Part shown: in pieces, positions 32,533 to 44,037 of the stretch
Layout of the letters: every line of letters starts with the position of its first letter
Numbering within the stretch: the stretch's first letter is position 1
Assembly: GCA_000733355.1 (NCBI GenBank)
Contig: JNVV01000016.1
Coordinates: 186,001-250,000 of the forward strand
DNA from: Falciphora oryzae
Lineage: Eukaryota; Ascomycota; Sordariomycetes; Magnaporthales; Magnaporthaceae
DNA length: 64,000 nucleotides
Direction of reading: 5' to 3'
The notes under the pieces: generated by a model
Told to the model about the DNA's origin: nothing
The model's database searches: none
What the model saw: only the letters and a program-made list of their open reading frames with translations
Translations under genes and position numbers: made by a program

Positions 32533-33381
32533 TCAAGCGAGAAGGAAGCCGACGGCACCGAGGGCAGCAGCCGCAAGATTGGCGGTACCTGCAGTGGCGA
32601 ACCGGCGAAACGCGTGGTCCTCCTTGAGGCAGTTGGCGGGCTTGCCCAGAGGCTGGCTGCACTTGGTCTTGAGCGTCACGGCCTCCATGCTCTCGACCGC
32701 GGCCTTGTCGATCTTGACCCGGCAAGGGTTCGCGGCCGGCGTCGGGGAAGGGGAAGAGTCCACGACCGCACACGTGACGTTCTCCCTGGTCCTCGAGCCG
32801 GGACACTCCTGGAGGACGTTGTCGGTCCCGTCCGTCACGCTGATGGCGAATCCGCGGTCGGGGCACTCCATGTCGCTTGCGGTCGCGGCGACGAGGTCGG
32901 CCGTCCTGCCGCCCCTCCTGACCTCGATGTCGACCACGAAGTTGGAGGACCTGTTGACGGCGAACTCGGTCGAGGCGTCTTGGGTTCCCGGCGACTTCTT
33001 CAGGCACCCGACCCAGTGTCCCTGCCAGATCGGCCTGACGGGTCCTTCGCCGTCGAGCACGGCGTGGGTCCAGTACAGGTAAGGGTCGCTTTGGTTGCCT
33101 GAAAAGTCGGACAGGTGGCGTTCGAAGTGGTCGTTGGCGATCCAGTCCGAGGTCGTGTTGGTCATGCTGAGAAGCCGGTATTCGAGGCGAGGCTGGAGAT
33201 GCTCGGCCAGGTTGGAATTCTGGAAGGCCCAGACGATGGGGAACTCGTCCGAAGGCCCATAGGTCTCGTTGGCGCGGGGGAAGACGAGGCCGACGTCCAG
33301 GATGCCGGCAGCGCTGGCCACGGCACCCAGGTAGGCCGCCGCGCCAGCGAGGGGCCAGGCAGCGGGAGAAGGGTGCCACAT
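32533..33381 (-). CDS. Secreted, possibly GPI-anchored DUF7136-like protein
   Basis: The frame ends at TGA 32533. I choose ATG 33381 because it starts a clean signal peptide (Met-Trp-His-Pro then a hydrophobic Ala/Leu/Val core ending Val-Ala-Ser-Ala) and gives 282 residues; the frame is open 35 codons further upstream. The mature start LDVGLVFPRANETYGPSDEF and the following Val-Trp-Ala-Phe-Gln-Asn are the typical opening of the fungal DUF7136 family of secreted proteins. Several N-glycosylation sites (Asn-x-Ser/Thr) and Cys residues are present. The C-terminus has a small-residue stretch and then a hydrophobic tail (Leu-Ala-Ala-Ala-Ala-Leu-Gly), which fits a GPI-anchor signal. Function is unknown. 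It is transcribed divergently from the LysM gene and lies beside the chitinase wreck, and it shows no damage. Confidence 0.78.
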   Translation of the reverse strand: MWHPSPAAWPLAGAAAYLGAVASAAGILDVGLVFPRANETYGPSDEFPIVWAFQNSNLAEHLQPRLEYRLLSMTNTTSDWIANDHFERHLSDFSGNQSDPYLYWTHAVLDGEGPVRPIWQGHWVGCLKKSPGTQDASTEFAVNRSSNFVVDIEVRRGGRTADLVAATASDMECPDRGFAISVTDGTDNVLQECPGSRTRENVTCAVVDSSPSPTPAANPCRVKIDKAAVESMEAVTLKTKCSQPLGKPANCLKEDHAFRRFATAGTANLAAAALGAVGFLLA

Positions 33382-34206
33382 GCTGCTGCCTGCAGTTTCT
33401 GCTGTCGCTTTCACTGTCGGGGCCGATGCCGCTGATGCCGCTATCGCGGAAAGAAAGTGTGAGTGCAGGCCATTTGCGGTCAGCAAGTGGGTGGTGTTGC
33501 GAAAATTCGAAAATGAATGAAATTGGGGGAGGGTGAATGCAGAAGGGAGGGATGGCCAGAGAACCCCGGTAGGATTTTATCCGGCTGTAGGCATGCGATG
33601 TTGAAGATATTGAAGCTTGGCATCGTGGATTCTCTCAACGATATCGCCTGACATGGAGATGCTCCAGGCCACCAGGCAGTCTTTCCCCCACACCCCCACG
33701 AGCTGAAAACCAACTGCCTTGGCCGCTTGCCCCTTTATGTTGGTGTCCTGCTGCTGAGGTAGGCACAGAGGCACCTTGCATATCCAGCCTGGGCGATGAG
33801 GGCGGCCCGACTTTCACTCCCGAGAACGTCTTCCTGCCTATATTATCCACAAGATGTAATCTTCACGTCTTAATGGTATTTACCCAGAGCAAACGCCCTG
33901 GCTCTGCAGTGCCCAGCCTGCAGTCAGCCGACCAACAGCCGGTGGCCAGGCCTCGTTTCGGTTCCGAGAAGCACCTGTAGTTTCCTCGTCCGGCCGATAT
34001 CGAGCCCGCTTCGAGATTCTGGGCCGAGCCTTTCTGAAGCCGGGAGTTTTGCATCATGGACTGCTCGCTCCAGTCGACAACACGAACCTTACACAAGTAT
34101 AAGATGCCAGCCTGGAGTTTCTCGTCGAGGGCAACATGTCTCCTCTTCTCAAGAGACAGCTGCCTCCCTTCCAATCCCGCACCAGACAGTTAAACCCTGA
34201 GACAAG
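33382..34206. other. Shared promoter region of the DUF7136-like and LysM genes
   Basis: The 825-bp region separates two divergent start codons, so regulatory sites may serve both. No coding sequence is recognised. A TATA-like site lies near its right end. Confidence 0.5.
34098..34103 (+). promoter_or_regulatory. TATA-like element TATAAG before the LysM gene
   Basis: TATAAG lies about 109 bases before ATG 34207, a plausible core promoter position. Weak consensus match only. Confidence 0.3.
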
Positions 34207-35254
34207 ATGCACTTCTCAAGCCTCCCCCTCATGGCCCTGGGGCTACTCTCATGCCCGGACCTGGTCTCGGGCGCCCCGCACGCCCGCCGCAGCGTCGAGT
34301 GCTACTTCGAGATGGCGGCCGAGAGCGACGACACGTGCGAGAGCATGGCGTCCAGCTGGGGCATCTCGGCCGACGAGTTCGCTAAGATCAACCCCGGCGT
34401 GGCCTGCCCGACGACCCTCGAGGCTGGCCGGCCGTACTGCGTCATCGGCGAGTGGACCCCCGACGAGACCACCTCGCGGGGGGCTCCGCCGACCACGACG
34501 TCGTCGGCAACCACCAGCCGGCAGACCACCACCACGACTACCGCCCCAGCCCCTCCGGGCAACTCTCCCCAGATGCCCGGCATCGTCGCCAACTGCAACC
34601 GCTTCTACAAGGTCCAGTCTGGTGACACGTGTGACGCCGTCGCCCGCCGGACTGGCGTCGCCGTCGCCCAGCTGCGCAGCTGGAACGCCGAGATCAACGA
34701 CAGCTGCACCAACCTGTGGCTTGACTACTACATCTGCACCGGCGTGTCCGGAGGAGGCTCCAACCCCACTGACCCCCAGCCCCCCAACTCCCCTACCCTC
34801 CCCGGGGCCGTCCCGAACTGCGACAAGTGGTACAAGATTGTGTCCGGCGACAGCTGCGACTCCATTTCCGCCGAGAACACCATCACCGTGGGCCAGTTCC
34901 GCAGCTGGAACACGCAGCTCAACTCCAGTACGTTCAAGATCCCCCTTTTTTTTTCCCATACGGCTCTGCATTTTTTACTATACTAAAATTCGGTCCCTTT
35001 CCCTAAAAACACAAGACTGCAACAACAACCTCCTCAGCTACTTCGCCTGCGTCGGCGTCCCCGGCGCCTCCACGCCCATGCCGGGCACCGTGGCCGGCTG
35101 CAGGCGTTACTACGAGGTCGTCTCGGGCGACACCTGCGACACGATAGCGCGCAAGACGGGCGTCTCGGCAGTCGACTTTAGGCGCTGGAACACGTACGTC
35201 AACTCGGGGTGCACCAACCTGTGGGCCAACGCCCTGGTGTGCACCAGTGCTTAG
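34207..35254 (+). CDS. Secreted protein with four LysM domains (LysM effector type)
   Basis: Exons 34207-34927 and 35016-35254 encode 319 residues. The 88-nt intron has a GTACGT donor, lies in phase 1 and splits the third LysM. A signal peptide covers residues 1 to about 22. LysM modules lie at about 31-79, 130-178, 205-256 and 271-318, each with the fungal Cys pattern (Ser-Gly-Asp-Thr-Cys-Asp, Trp-Asn, and a final Cys) except that the first is more diverged. A Thr-rich linker (about 88-118) and a Pro-rich linker (about 183-203) separate them. There is no catalytic domain or membrane anchor. Secreted LysM-only proteins bind chitin fragments, and some shield fungi from host chitinases and chitin sensing. 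Whether this one does is not shown by sequence. The gene is intact beside a broken LysM chitinase. Confidence 0.9.
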
Positions 35255-37635
35255 GAGCAGAGCTGCTTTTTTTTTCCCTTTTTTTTTCTTGTTAGTTGTG
35301 CGTATCTATAAAACAAGAGAGTAGCAGCCTGCTTGTAATCGTACATCCTAAACTGGTAATGGAAGCGGATCCGAAACACAAGCCGGACTGCCTAAAAGGG
35401 GTTTACTCCAAATAGTTCATACTCGAATTGTCGACTTGGTAGTCTTAATGGCCCACCCTTAGTGAAAAAATCACGTCACCTTCAAAAATCTACACAATCA
35501 CGTTCGAAAATGCGCATCTCATAATTACAACTCGCCGACTTATGCGGCAACTACTCGGAAGCTTCAACCGTTCCACATCCCGACAAGCACCCACTCGGCG
35601 AACGGGACGAGATCGTTACATGCAAAACAAGGTACCAGGCCGTAAGATCCATATTCCCCATCGGCAGGCGGCTCCCATGCAGGTAACGTTGAAACAACAG
35701 ACCCAAAGAGGTCCCCGAAACCCAACGCCCGCCAAGGCTGCAGGTGAGATGACCTCCTAGGCACCAACATTACTTGCCGCGCCGAGTCCGCAGATTCGGG
35801 GTCCACTCAAAGTTTTCTCCATCTTTTTTTTTTTCTTTCCTTTTCTCTGCCTCCAAGACGAGGGCGTATACCATCATCGACCGTCATATCACACCTACCC
35901 CTTCGTCTCCGTCACCGCCTCTGAGCCGCCCACCGCCATGATGACGAGCCTAAATATTAATCGTCCGAGGCGGGAAGTCGGCCCGGCTGGTACATGACCG
36001 GCAAAACAAAGCAGCAAAATCACTCGCGGATAGCAATAAAAGAAAAAGATTGACAGGTACATTTGGCAATTGGCGGGGTGCGGTTTGGTTTGGTGGTGTG
36101 GCTGGAGTGACAGCGCACACGCACAACGGCGCAAGCCCTGCATATCCTTACTCTCCTGTTCCAGGATTTCTCCTCTCCCCGTCCTGACACCTGATGCATG
36201 ATAACGGCGCATCATATTGCCGGCAGCTGTAACGGTCCCCCCCTCCTTGCCCAGTTAGGTCTAGGGAAAGTCTAGGGCAAGGCGGAGAGCCCTTGTCAAG
36301 AAGCATAGGGCTGAAGCTGGGAAAGAGGGCTGTGTGGCACTGGCTATTGGATACTGGCTGAGAGAAGAAGACAAAGGGTGGGTGGACGGGAGTGCCGACC
36401 CCTTGGGTCTGGGGAAGCTATGACGGAATCCAAGGTTCCGTAGGTGGCGCAAGCTCTCGGGGGATGCCGAAGGTGAGGATCCACCGAACGACCGCTAGAC
36501 ACTCCATGCCTAGTCTAGCTAGCAGGGCAGTGGAAGCAGCGTATCAAAGGTCTCCAAAGTGCCTCGCAGTAAGGCGATAGGCCGGCCAAGGATACACTTG
36601 GGCACACTGGCGGCGCTTGACTCGCTCCTTTGCCGGAACAGTTGGTACTAGACCTCAAGGAAGGGCAATATTCTCCCCCGGCCGCACGTGGGGAACATTG
36701 TTGACCATTTGGTGTTCGTTCAAAGCGGTTGGAGGGTAACGGGTTGTCTGGTCCGTGAAGACGGCCCCTGCCAGTGTGCAGGGTCCATTGTTGTTGCTGG
36801 GCGGTTGCCTGCTGCTACCCACACTTGAGACGAACCTATTGAGGAAGCAGTACCGGCGGCTAGTTCGTGATAGGCCAGAATACATCAGCAGTTGGCACGT
36901 AGTATCGTGTATGGCAGCGCGAGTGTGACTCGATCGCCGACGCCGGGTCCCAGACCTGAAGAAGCGACCGAACCACATCACCGGGCCCTCTCTTGGCGGA
37001 CCGCAAACGGGAAGCAGAACGCCAGCTGCCCGGTGGTGGCTGCGGTGGGCTCGTGTGACGTGATGGGGGAGGCGGAGGAAGGTGGGTTCTGGGCAGATGT
37101 CATGGACGAGGACGAGGAGGGGCCCAAGTGGGCCAGAGGCAGACGAACCGACGACAGGAGACATACCGCCTCTTGCTTGACCCTGTGGCGCAGTCGGGCC
37201 TTTGAGCACCTGCGTGAGGGCCAAGCCAGTCGGACGGGAAGCAGTCAGACGGGAGCAGAGGCTGAGCACGGTCAAGGCCAGCAAGAACGACGACGGATGC
37301 GTCCGGCGGCGCTCGCCTCGACTGTGGGGAGGACCAAACGGGCTAGTGGCCCGGAAGCAGACGAGCTGGGGTGGGCGGGTACAGGCTGCATGGGGATGCC
37401 GTCAAATCTGGGTCGAATGGAACGTCGCCGCCGTCCATCTTTCAGAGATGCGAGTGATGGATGTGCGATGTGACTTTGGGAGCGAACCCTTGTCGCAACG
37501 ACAGGGCGGAAAGCTTTTGAGGCTAAAATCAAGGTCCAGCCATGCTGGTCAGCAAGGCGGCCAGCCAGCCAGAGGGCTTGTCGACAGGGAAATGTGGGAC
37601 CCAATGGCACCGTCCCGAAGAGTCGGTGTCGGGGC

Positions 37636-39084
37636 TTTTTTTTTTTTTTTTTTTTTTTTGGTGGTGGTGTGTGCCCGAGATCTCGAGTCTTGTCAAGATG
37701 ACATGCGGCCTGCGAGGCTGTGCTTATGGTAGCGAGGGAGAGAAGATATGCGTGGGTCGGCGATGCCTCGATTGGCTGTTGCCAATGCTGATGAGTGTGG
37801 GGGAGGAAGCGAAAAAAGAGAGTTGGTATGCGGACATCATGTGGGTGTGCCATCCATCCTTGAAGCGAAAGCCGACGTCGCAGTGAAAAAGGGCCTTTTT
37901 TGTTGTTTTGCTTGAACCTCCCTGCAAGAACGGTTTGCAACTATGCAAAAGGCCAGCACCGGTCCCGGTTGGGTTACCCAGAGCAGGAATGCAGACAAAG
38001 GGAAGGAGGGGGAGAAGAGTAGTATTCGGCTCTTCTTTTCAGAGCAAGTGCAGCCGCAGCCGGGAGGCAGAGCGGCTAGGGAGAGGAGCACGACCGCCGG
38101 GAAAGTCGAGCGTTTTCTATTTCGTTTCTGCCCTTCTTGCTCATCCCCTTTTTCCTTCGCATGGCGTAGATTGGAGGAGTCTGTCGCTGGGGCTTCTCCC
38201 TGCAGACGGGTCGTCTTCCGGGCTTGCTAGTCCTCGTCTCGGAGGTTTGTTTGCGGAGACGTGTTTCTCTTGTCGTCGTCGTCGTCTCGAAGCAATGCAG
38301 GAGATGAAGCCGGAAACGAAGGCCGAAGCTCGCGTGGCTCGCCAGGCTAAACTGCTCGCGACGACGTGGAAAGAAAGTGGGCATGTGGGGCGCGTTCGGG
38401 ATGCGTTGTTTGTTTCGTGGTGGTCGATGCAGGCTCAACACGTGCGTCTGCACTAGCCCGCAATCGGCCTAGCGGCTGCCACCTGCTGAGCTTGTGGTGG
38501 TCGTGATTGGCCCAGGCCGCAGGACGGACCCCTGCCTCCAGCTGTCGCGCACGCCGACGTCTTTCCTACTTGGGAGCTCGTGCATCGGCAGAAATGTCCA
38601 GCTTCACGGAGGGGTTTTCTTGAACTTTTTTTTTTTTTTTTTTTTTTTTTGCTTGCAGGCAAGGATGTGCCACGTTTGAGAGGGAAGGCCCCCGGGAGTA
38701 TCTGGCGCGATTTGCAAGATTTCCGCCTGGGCGTTCGGTCTGGGCCTGACGCTTGGACATGCGGGACGGCTTTCTGAGCTGGGCAAGGTTCCGCGGGAGC
38801 AAGGGAGGTTGGCGCCCTACGGATATCTGTCCACGCTGTCGTGCCCTGTGTGTCCATCCGTCCAGACGTGCAGACGCACACAGGGTTGTGGTGGCCGTGG
38901 CTGTCATGGCCGCGTGGAGTGTGGTCTAGCCTCACGCCCCCAGGCCGCTGGCCACGAGGTCGGTCTGGCGCGTGCACTCTCTGGCTTGCATGCGATGTGG
39001 TCGTGGAGGGTAAGAAGACCCGACCCGACCGATAGACAACGCGAGTCGGCCACACCTAAAAAAAAAAAAAAAAAAAAAAAAAAA
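37636..39084. repeat. Cluster of three long homopolymer tracts
   Basis: T24 at 37636-37659, T25 at 38626-38650 and A27 at 39058-39084 fall within 1.5 kb of gene-free sequence. They may be residues of retroposed poly-A tails, or only slippage-prone tracts. Confidence 0.8.
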
Positions 39085-41303
39085 CGGCGACAAACAGTCG
39101 GCGTATGGGTGCGACGGTTACTGAACTGGCCCCTTGTGCAGAAACAAGTTGCTGCATACTTAGGTAGTTAGACCCGTGGTTCAAATCGCTGCCGACTATG
39201 TCGGTGCTCATTTGGAGCGGTAACATGTTGTCCAGTCATGTCTTTGTCAGAGGCAGTCTTACTAGCACTCGAGATGAGGTGGGCCCGCGCAGATACGGAG
39301 GAGCAAGAAGGGTCACCGCCGGAGGCAAGAAAAGGAAGAAAAAAAAAAAGATAGAAATAAAAGAAAAACAGTCAGTGCCCACGGAGCGGTCCACACCGAG
39401 ATGCGCATCGGTAGGGTAGCGTTGGCTTTGGCCACGGAATGAACATGACACGATGGCTTGCCGCCTCCTGAGGCTATCCATCCCATTTTGCTATCCTGAA
39501 AACGGTAGGGCGCTGAATGTGCGTTCCGTGTATCCGGGAGAGAGGCAGGGTGAGAGATTGGCGACCGTAATGGCGCACCAAGTGATGCCCTATCAGGAAG
39601 TCACCTCCGCGTTCGGGTCGTTGTTGCTCGTGTCAGCTCTTCCCAAAGGGGACAGTGCTGAGGGCGCCATCTGGTCCAGCCAAAAGCGGCCCATGCCCTC
39701 TTTCTTGGCAGCTTTTTCAGCCTTGCGACAAGAAGGTAGAGTCTCCGAACGAAGCACATATCGCAAGTAGGCTCACTCATGCAAAGACCCTCTCCACCTG
39801 CAGTCTCGAGGGCTGCAGGTGTGGGATCTGACTTTGATGCTGCAAGCTGCAGTGGACCGGAGTGTGGTGCTGGTAGTGGCTGCAACGCCCGCTCGTATTG
39901 TCGGTATTGACGCGGTGTCTGCGGATGGCGGGATACGTAGGTACGCAGCAGATAGAAGAAGAGGTCGATCCAATATCACGGAAGCGGACATGGGATATCG
40001 ATGGTGTGCATACCGTGCCTTGGGGATTGCATCTGGCACTGTTGAATTGCGCACGCAGAAGGTACGGAAGCACAGTGCAGCTTCTGGGGCTGATCTCGGA
40101 CAGGGGTGGTGGTTGCGGTCCCGAGTCTGGACCGTCAATCATGGCGAATGTTTACCGCCCATCTTGGCGGCTTGGCCCTCATGGCAGATTCGGAGGGGTG
40201 GGCAGGAGCTTGTTCTCTGGACGAGAAGGAAGCAGAAGGAACGGGGAATAACCGGGCGGCGTCGCAAACCTAAAGCCCGAGATGAACAGACTGGCGAACC
40301 GGCCGTAAGGTTAATAGGCCCATGGAAGCCGAGGCTGGGTTTACCCAGAAGAAGCAGCGCGTAAAAAAAGATTGGGGGTCTTGTTGTGTTTTTTTTTTTT
40401 TGCCTCTTGTGCAATCGAGCCAGTTCGAAACCGAGCTACCAGGACAGCACGCGCTCAGGGTTGCTTGCGGCAGCGGTACGTACCTTTGGGCAAAGAGGTG
40501 GCGCTGTCGTGCCTTTGGCGTGGGTGGAGGGTGGGTGGTCCAGCCATCGTCTGTGCTTCCTTTTCCTGGTCGATGGCCTTGTTTCCAGGAAAATTGCGAG
40601 GGACAGCGGCCATGCCCGCTGCGTGCAGTCGAGGGAGGGAGGTCTCCAGAGTGTGTCCTGACCGCCTCCCAGTACCGTCGTCATCTGTCGTCTGCCGTTG
40701 CGGGCGTCAACTCCAAGCCCCAGCCGCCGGCAGCACCGGCGGTCGCTGAGAGCGGTTCACATTCCGTTTCCTGGGCTGAGTTCGTAGCGTGGGTAGGCAC
40801 AGGTAGCGCCAAGCCCGCGTTCTGCGCCGCACGCGGTTTGATCAGTGCGGGTCAGTCGCTTGGGATCCCCCAATGTGGGTGGACCCGCTGGCGGAGAGGC
40901 GACTCCAGTCGGTCGGCGGTCACTGCCAGACTCGGCGGGCAGCAGCAGCAGCAGCGGCAGCGGATGCACCTGCCCTGCCCGCATGTCAGCAAAGCAAAAA
41001 AGCGGGCATGGATGAGGGACCAGAAGCGACTTGGCGGACACAGCTCCAGCTCCAAGACCCGCATCGCCGTGCTCGCTTCTCGTCCCACGCCATCGGTCCG
41101 TTAGCTCCAGAGCAGAGGAAAAAGACAAGAAAAAAAAAGAAAACAAGCCGCACACCTACACACACACGCCCCTACCACCACCGCCTTCCAGTCCCGAACA
41201 CCAAATATCACATTTGGCGGCGTCAACCCAGGCCTCCTCCCAAGGTATCCTCGTGGATCCTCGTGGTCTTTTTGCATGACTTCCGCTCGCCGCCTTGCTT
41301 GCA

Positions 41304-41310
41304 TATAAAA
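41304..41310 (+). promoter_or_regulatory. TATA-like element TATAAAA before the metacaspase gene
   Basis: TATAAAA lies 268 bases before ATG 41572 and is followed by C/T-rich sequence typical of fungal transcription starts. Consensus match only. Confidence 0.4.
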
Positions 41311-41571
41311 CCCCCGGAGCTCCCCAGCCTCTGTCGATCGCCCGGTTGGCCCTACCCCACCTTCGCGCCTCCTCAAATCCATTGCCTCTGCTCTCATCTG
41401 CGCGCCTGCTTCCACCCTCGAGAGCTCAAGCTGCCCTGACCAGTCCAAGACGACAGACAACCAGGTAAACGAACACCTAGCATCGACGACCTGCCTCTCC
41501 CGACCCCGGCAGCCCGCCCGCCTACCTCCTCGACTCAGATAGCCCACGACGTCGTGTCGGTTCGCCCGGCC

Positions 41572-44037
41572 ATGTCTGCATACTCGGGCCAGGGCTACCA
41601 CGGAGGCTACTCGGCCCCACCTCCGGGCCAGTACTCTCCGCAAAACTACCATTATCCGTATGAAGTCCCGCCTGCTTGCCGGTGTTGATGCCCGCTCCCG
41701 CTGCTGCTGCTGCTGCTGCTGCTACCGCTGCTGCTGCCATCGGCGTGTGTAGCGGCGACGGGAACGCTGCGCCATGATGCGGCCCGTTTCACCGTAAAGC
41801 TTGAGCCCTGTGGTGGCTGACCAGCGTTGCTCCCCCAAAAACCTGCAGCACCCAGCAATCGTACAACGGCTACCCGCCGCACGGCCAACCTTCCCCGAGC
41901 TTTGCCTACCAGCAACAGCCCACATCCCAGAGCTACAGCGGCTACCCCCAGGTACGTGCTCCAGCCAGCGGAACCCGAGGCAGGGTCACCCCTGGGCGGC
42001 AATGTGTCAGCGAAAGCGGGGATCAACACCAAACAGGGAAGCTGATCGTGTCGCGCCTGATTCGCAGTCGCAACAACAACAGTATGGATACAACCAGCAG
42101 CAGCAATCGTCGCATTATGGGAGGCCTGGTAAGTCCCTCGCCTGTCGTCCCGCCTCCACACCGTCGCCTGCCCGCGCCAAAAACACTCCCGCCCGAGAAC
42201 GACCAGAAGGAACTAAGACCGCATGGAAATCCAGACATGCCAAACGCCGGCCCCAACGCCTACAACATGAACAACAGCAGCGCCCCGGCACCCCCGCCCT
42301 CGGCGCCCCTGCCCTTCCCCGACGCCCCCCAGTCCTACCAGTATCAGTACTCGCAGTGCACCGGCAAGAGGAAAGCCCTCCTGATCGGCATAAACTACTT
42401 TAGCCAGCGCGGCCAGCTGCGCGGCTGCATCAATGACGTCCGCAACATGTCGGCGTACCTGGTCGAGCACTACGGCTACAAGCGCGAGGACATGGTCATC
42501 CTGACCGACGACCAGCAGAACCCTATGAGCCAGCCCACCAAGCAGAACATCCTGCGCGCCATGCACTGGCTCGTCAAGGACGCCAAGCCAAACGATTCGC
42601 TGTTTTTCCACTACTCCGGTACGTTCTGTCTCGCTCTTCGCAAGAGGCTCAGAAACCAACCGCTGACATGCTCGTCCGCCCCACAGGTCACGGAGGCCAG
42701 ACTAAAGACCTCGACGGCGACGAGCCCGACGGATACGACGAGGTCATCTACCCGGTCGATTTTAGACAGGTCGGCCACATCACAGACGATGAAATGCACA
42801 GGATCATGGTGATGCCGCTGCAGGCCGGCGTGCGGCTCACGGCCATCTTCGATTCGTGCCACTCGGGCACTGCCCTCGACCTGCCTTACATCTATTCGAC
42901 CCAGGGCATCCTCAAGGAACCCAACCTGGCCAGGGAGGCCGGTCAGGGCCTGCTGGGCGTGCTGACGTCGTACGGCCGTGGCGATATGAATGGTGTTGCC
43001 AGCAACATTATGGGTTTCTTCAAGAAGGCCGCCAATGGCGAGGATGCCCACAACCGCTCTTTGGCCACAAAGACCTCTCCCGCCGATGTCGTCATGATCT
43101 CGGGGAGCAAGGACGACCAGACATCGTTCGTATACCCACATTTTCCCCCTTACCCCTATTTCACACTTACCTGCCCAGCCTGAACCATTATAACCATTTT
43201 CACTTTCGTTTTTTTTTTTCTCTCTCCATTTATTTTATACTTCTTTTCTTCCTCAAGCGTAACGATTTTATGGGGTTTTCTTTTCCTTCTTCTACTTTGG
43301 GGCCCTGGGTGTTGGGCACGCCTATGCATAGCACGGAGTCGGGGGTGATTTAAAGACGTCAACTGGCAACAGACGCGGGGTACCAGGCAACAAAATACGG
43401 GGTTGGCGTTTACCACATGTATACAGGGAGCGGGTCGGGCACACTTGGTGGCAGTACTGGCTACCACACGCGTGCCCGTCCCCTATTTTTTGAGCGCTCC
43501 AGACCAGAATCCAGCCCTTTTTACGGCTGAGATTTTGTGTCTGGGGCGACGGGTCACGTTGGATGGGTTGTGTCAAGGGCGACTGGCGGAGGATGGGGAG
43601 CGCACTCTTGCCCTGTCTTTTCTTCTCATTTCTCCACCACACCGCTCCTCACCATCTCGAGCACATGGCTGACAACCACATCTTTTTCAAACAGGGCCGA
43701 CGCAAACATTGCCTCGCAGTACACTGGAGCAATGTCCTGGGCCTTCATCACGGCGCTCAAGAAGAACCCCCAACAGAGCTACGTCCAGCTACTCAACAAC
43801 ATCCGCGACGAGCTGGCGACGCGCTACACCCAGAAACCACAGCTCTCGTGTAGCCACCCCCTGAGTAAGACCGTCCGCGGCCCCTGTTCCCTTGAAAGCT
43901 CCCGTTCTATGGTGCCTGGCTGGCGACGACTCCTTGGGGTGCCGCCGACCATAGCACCGAAAACAAAGGGCATCGTTGGGCTGACCGAAGTTGCTTGCTT
44001 CTGGCACGCAGACACGGACCTCCTTTTCATCTTGTAA
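41572..44037 (+). CDS. Type I metacaspase
   Basis: Seven exons (41572-41657, 41849-41951, 42068-42128, 42235-42618, 42687-43125, 43695-43864, 44012-44037) join in one frame of 422 codons plus stop. Residues 1 to ~130 are a Gln/Tyr/Pro/Gly-rich prodomain typical of fungal type I metacaspases. The peptidase domain starts near [11 protein letters not shown]. The catalytic His is in Ser-Gly-His-Gly-Gly (about residue 213) and the catalytic Cys is in Asp-Ser-Cys-His-Ser-Gly (about 269). It ends Cys-Ser-His-Pro-Leu-Asn-Thr-Asp-Leu-Leu-Phe. These enzymes are calcium-dependent, cleave after Arg/Lys, and act in stress-related cell death and protein quality control. Intron 1 holds a CTG-rich microsatellite (41699-41737). 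Intron 5 is unusually long at 569 nt. Both catalytic residues are present, so the product should be active. Confidence 0.92.
41699..41738. repeat. CTG microsatellite in metacaspase intron 1
   Basis: A run of CTG units with one CCG interruption lies inside the first metacaspase intron and does not affect the coding frame. Confidence 0.8.

Larger units (their letters stand above)
35255..41571. other. 6.3-kb intergenic region, no gene recognised
   Basis: Open frames are short, overlapping and without family signatures. Long homopolymers T24 (37636-37659), T25 (38626-38650) and A27 (39058-39084) lie close together in the middle. The last ~250 bases are C/T-rich and contain a TATA-like site, consistent with the metacaspase promoter and 5' UTR. 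A GGTTCAAATC string near 39178 was tested as a tRNA B box and rejected. Confidence 0.5.

Noticed and set aside
32414..33379. 321-codon open frame on the minus strand
   Set aside because: It overlaps the DUF7136-like gene in another frame, is Arg/Pro-rich throughout and has no signal peptide or family match; it is a GC-driven shadow.
36655..37284. 209-codon minus-strand open frame in the 35-41 kb interval
   Set aside because: No domain, no codon bias distinct from its overlapping + strand frame, and no promoter or splice pattern that would support a gene.
39120..39200. GGTTCAAATC resembling a tRNA B box
   Set aside because: No acceptor-stem pairing and no proper A box can be placed at tRNA distance.
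41699..41738. CTG repeat as a coding poly-Leu or poly-Ala tract of the metacaspase
   Set aside because: Reading through it hits stops; splice sites at 41658 and 41848 remove it and keep the prodomain in frame.
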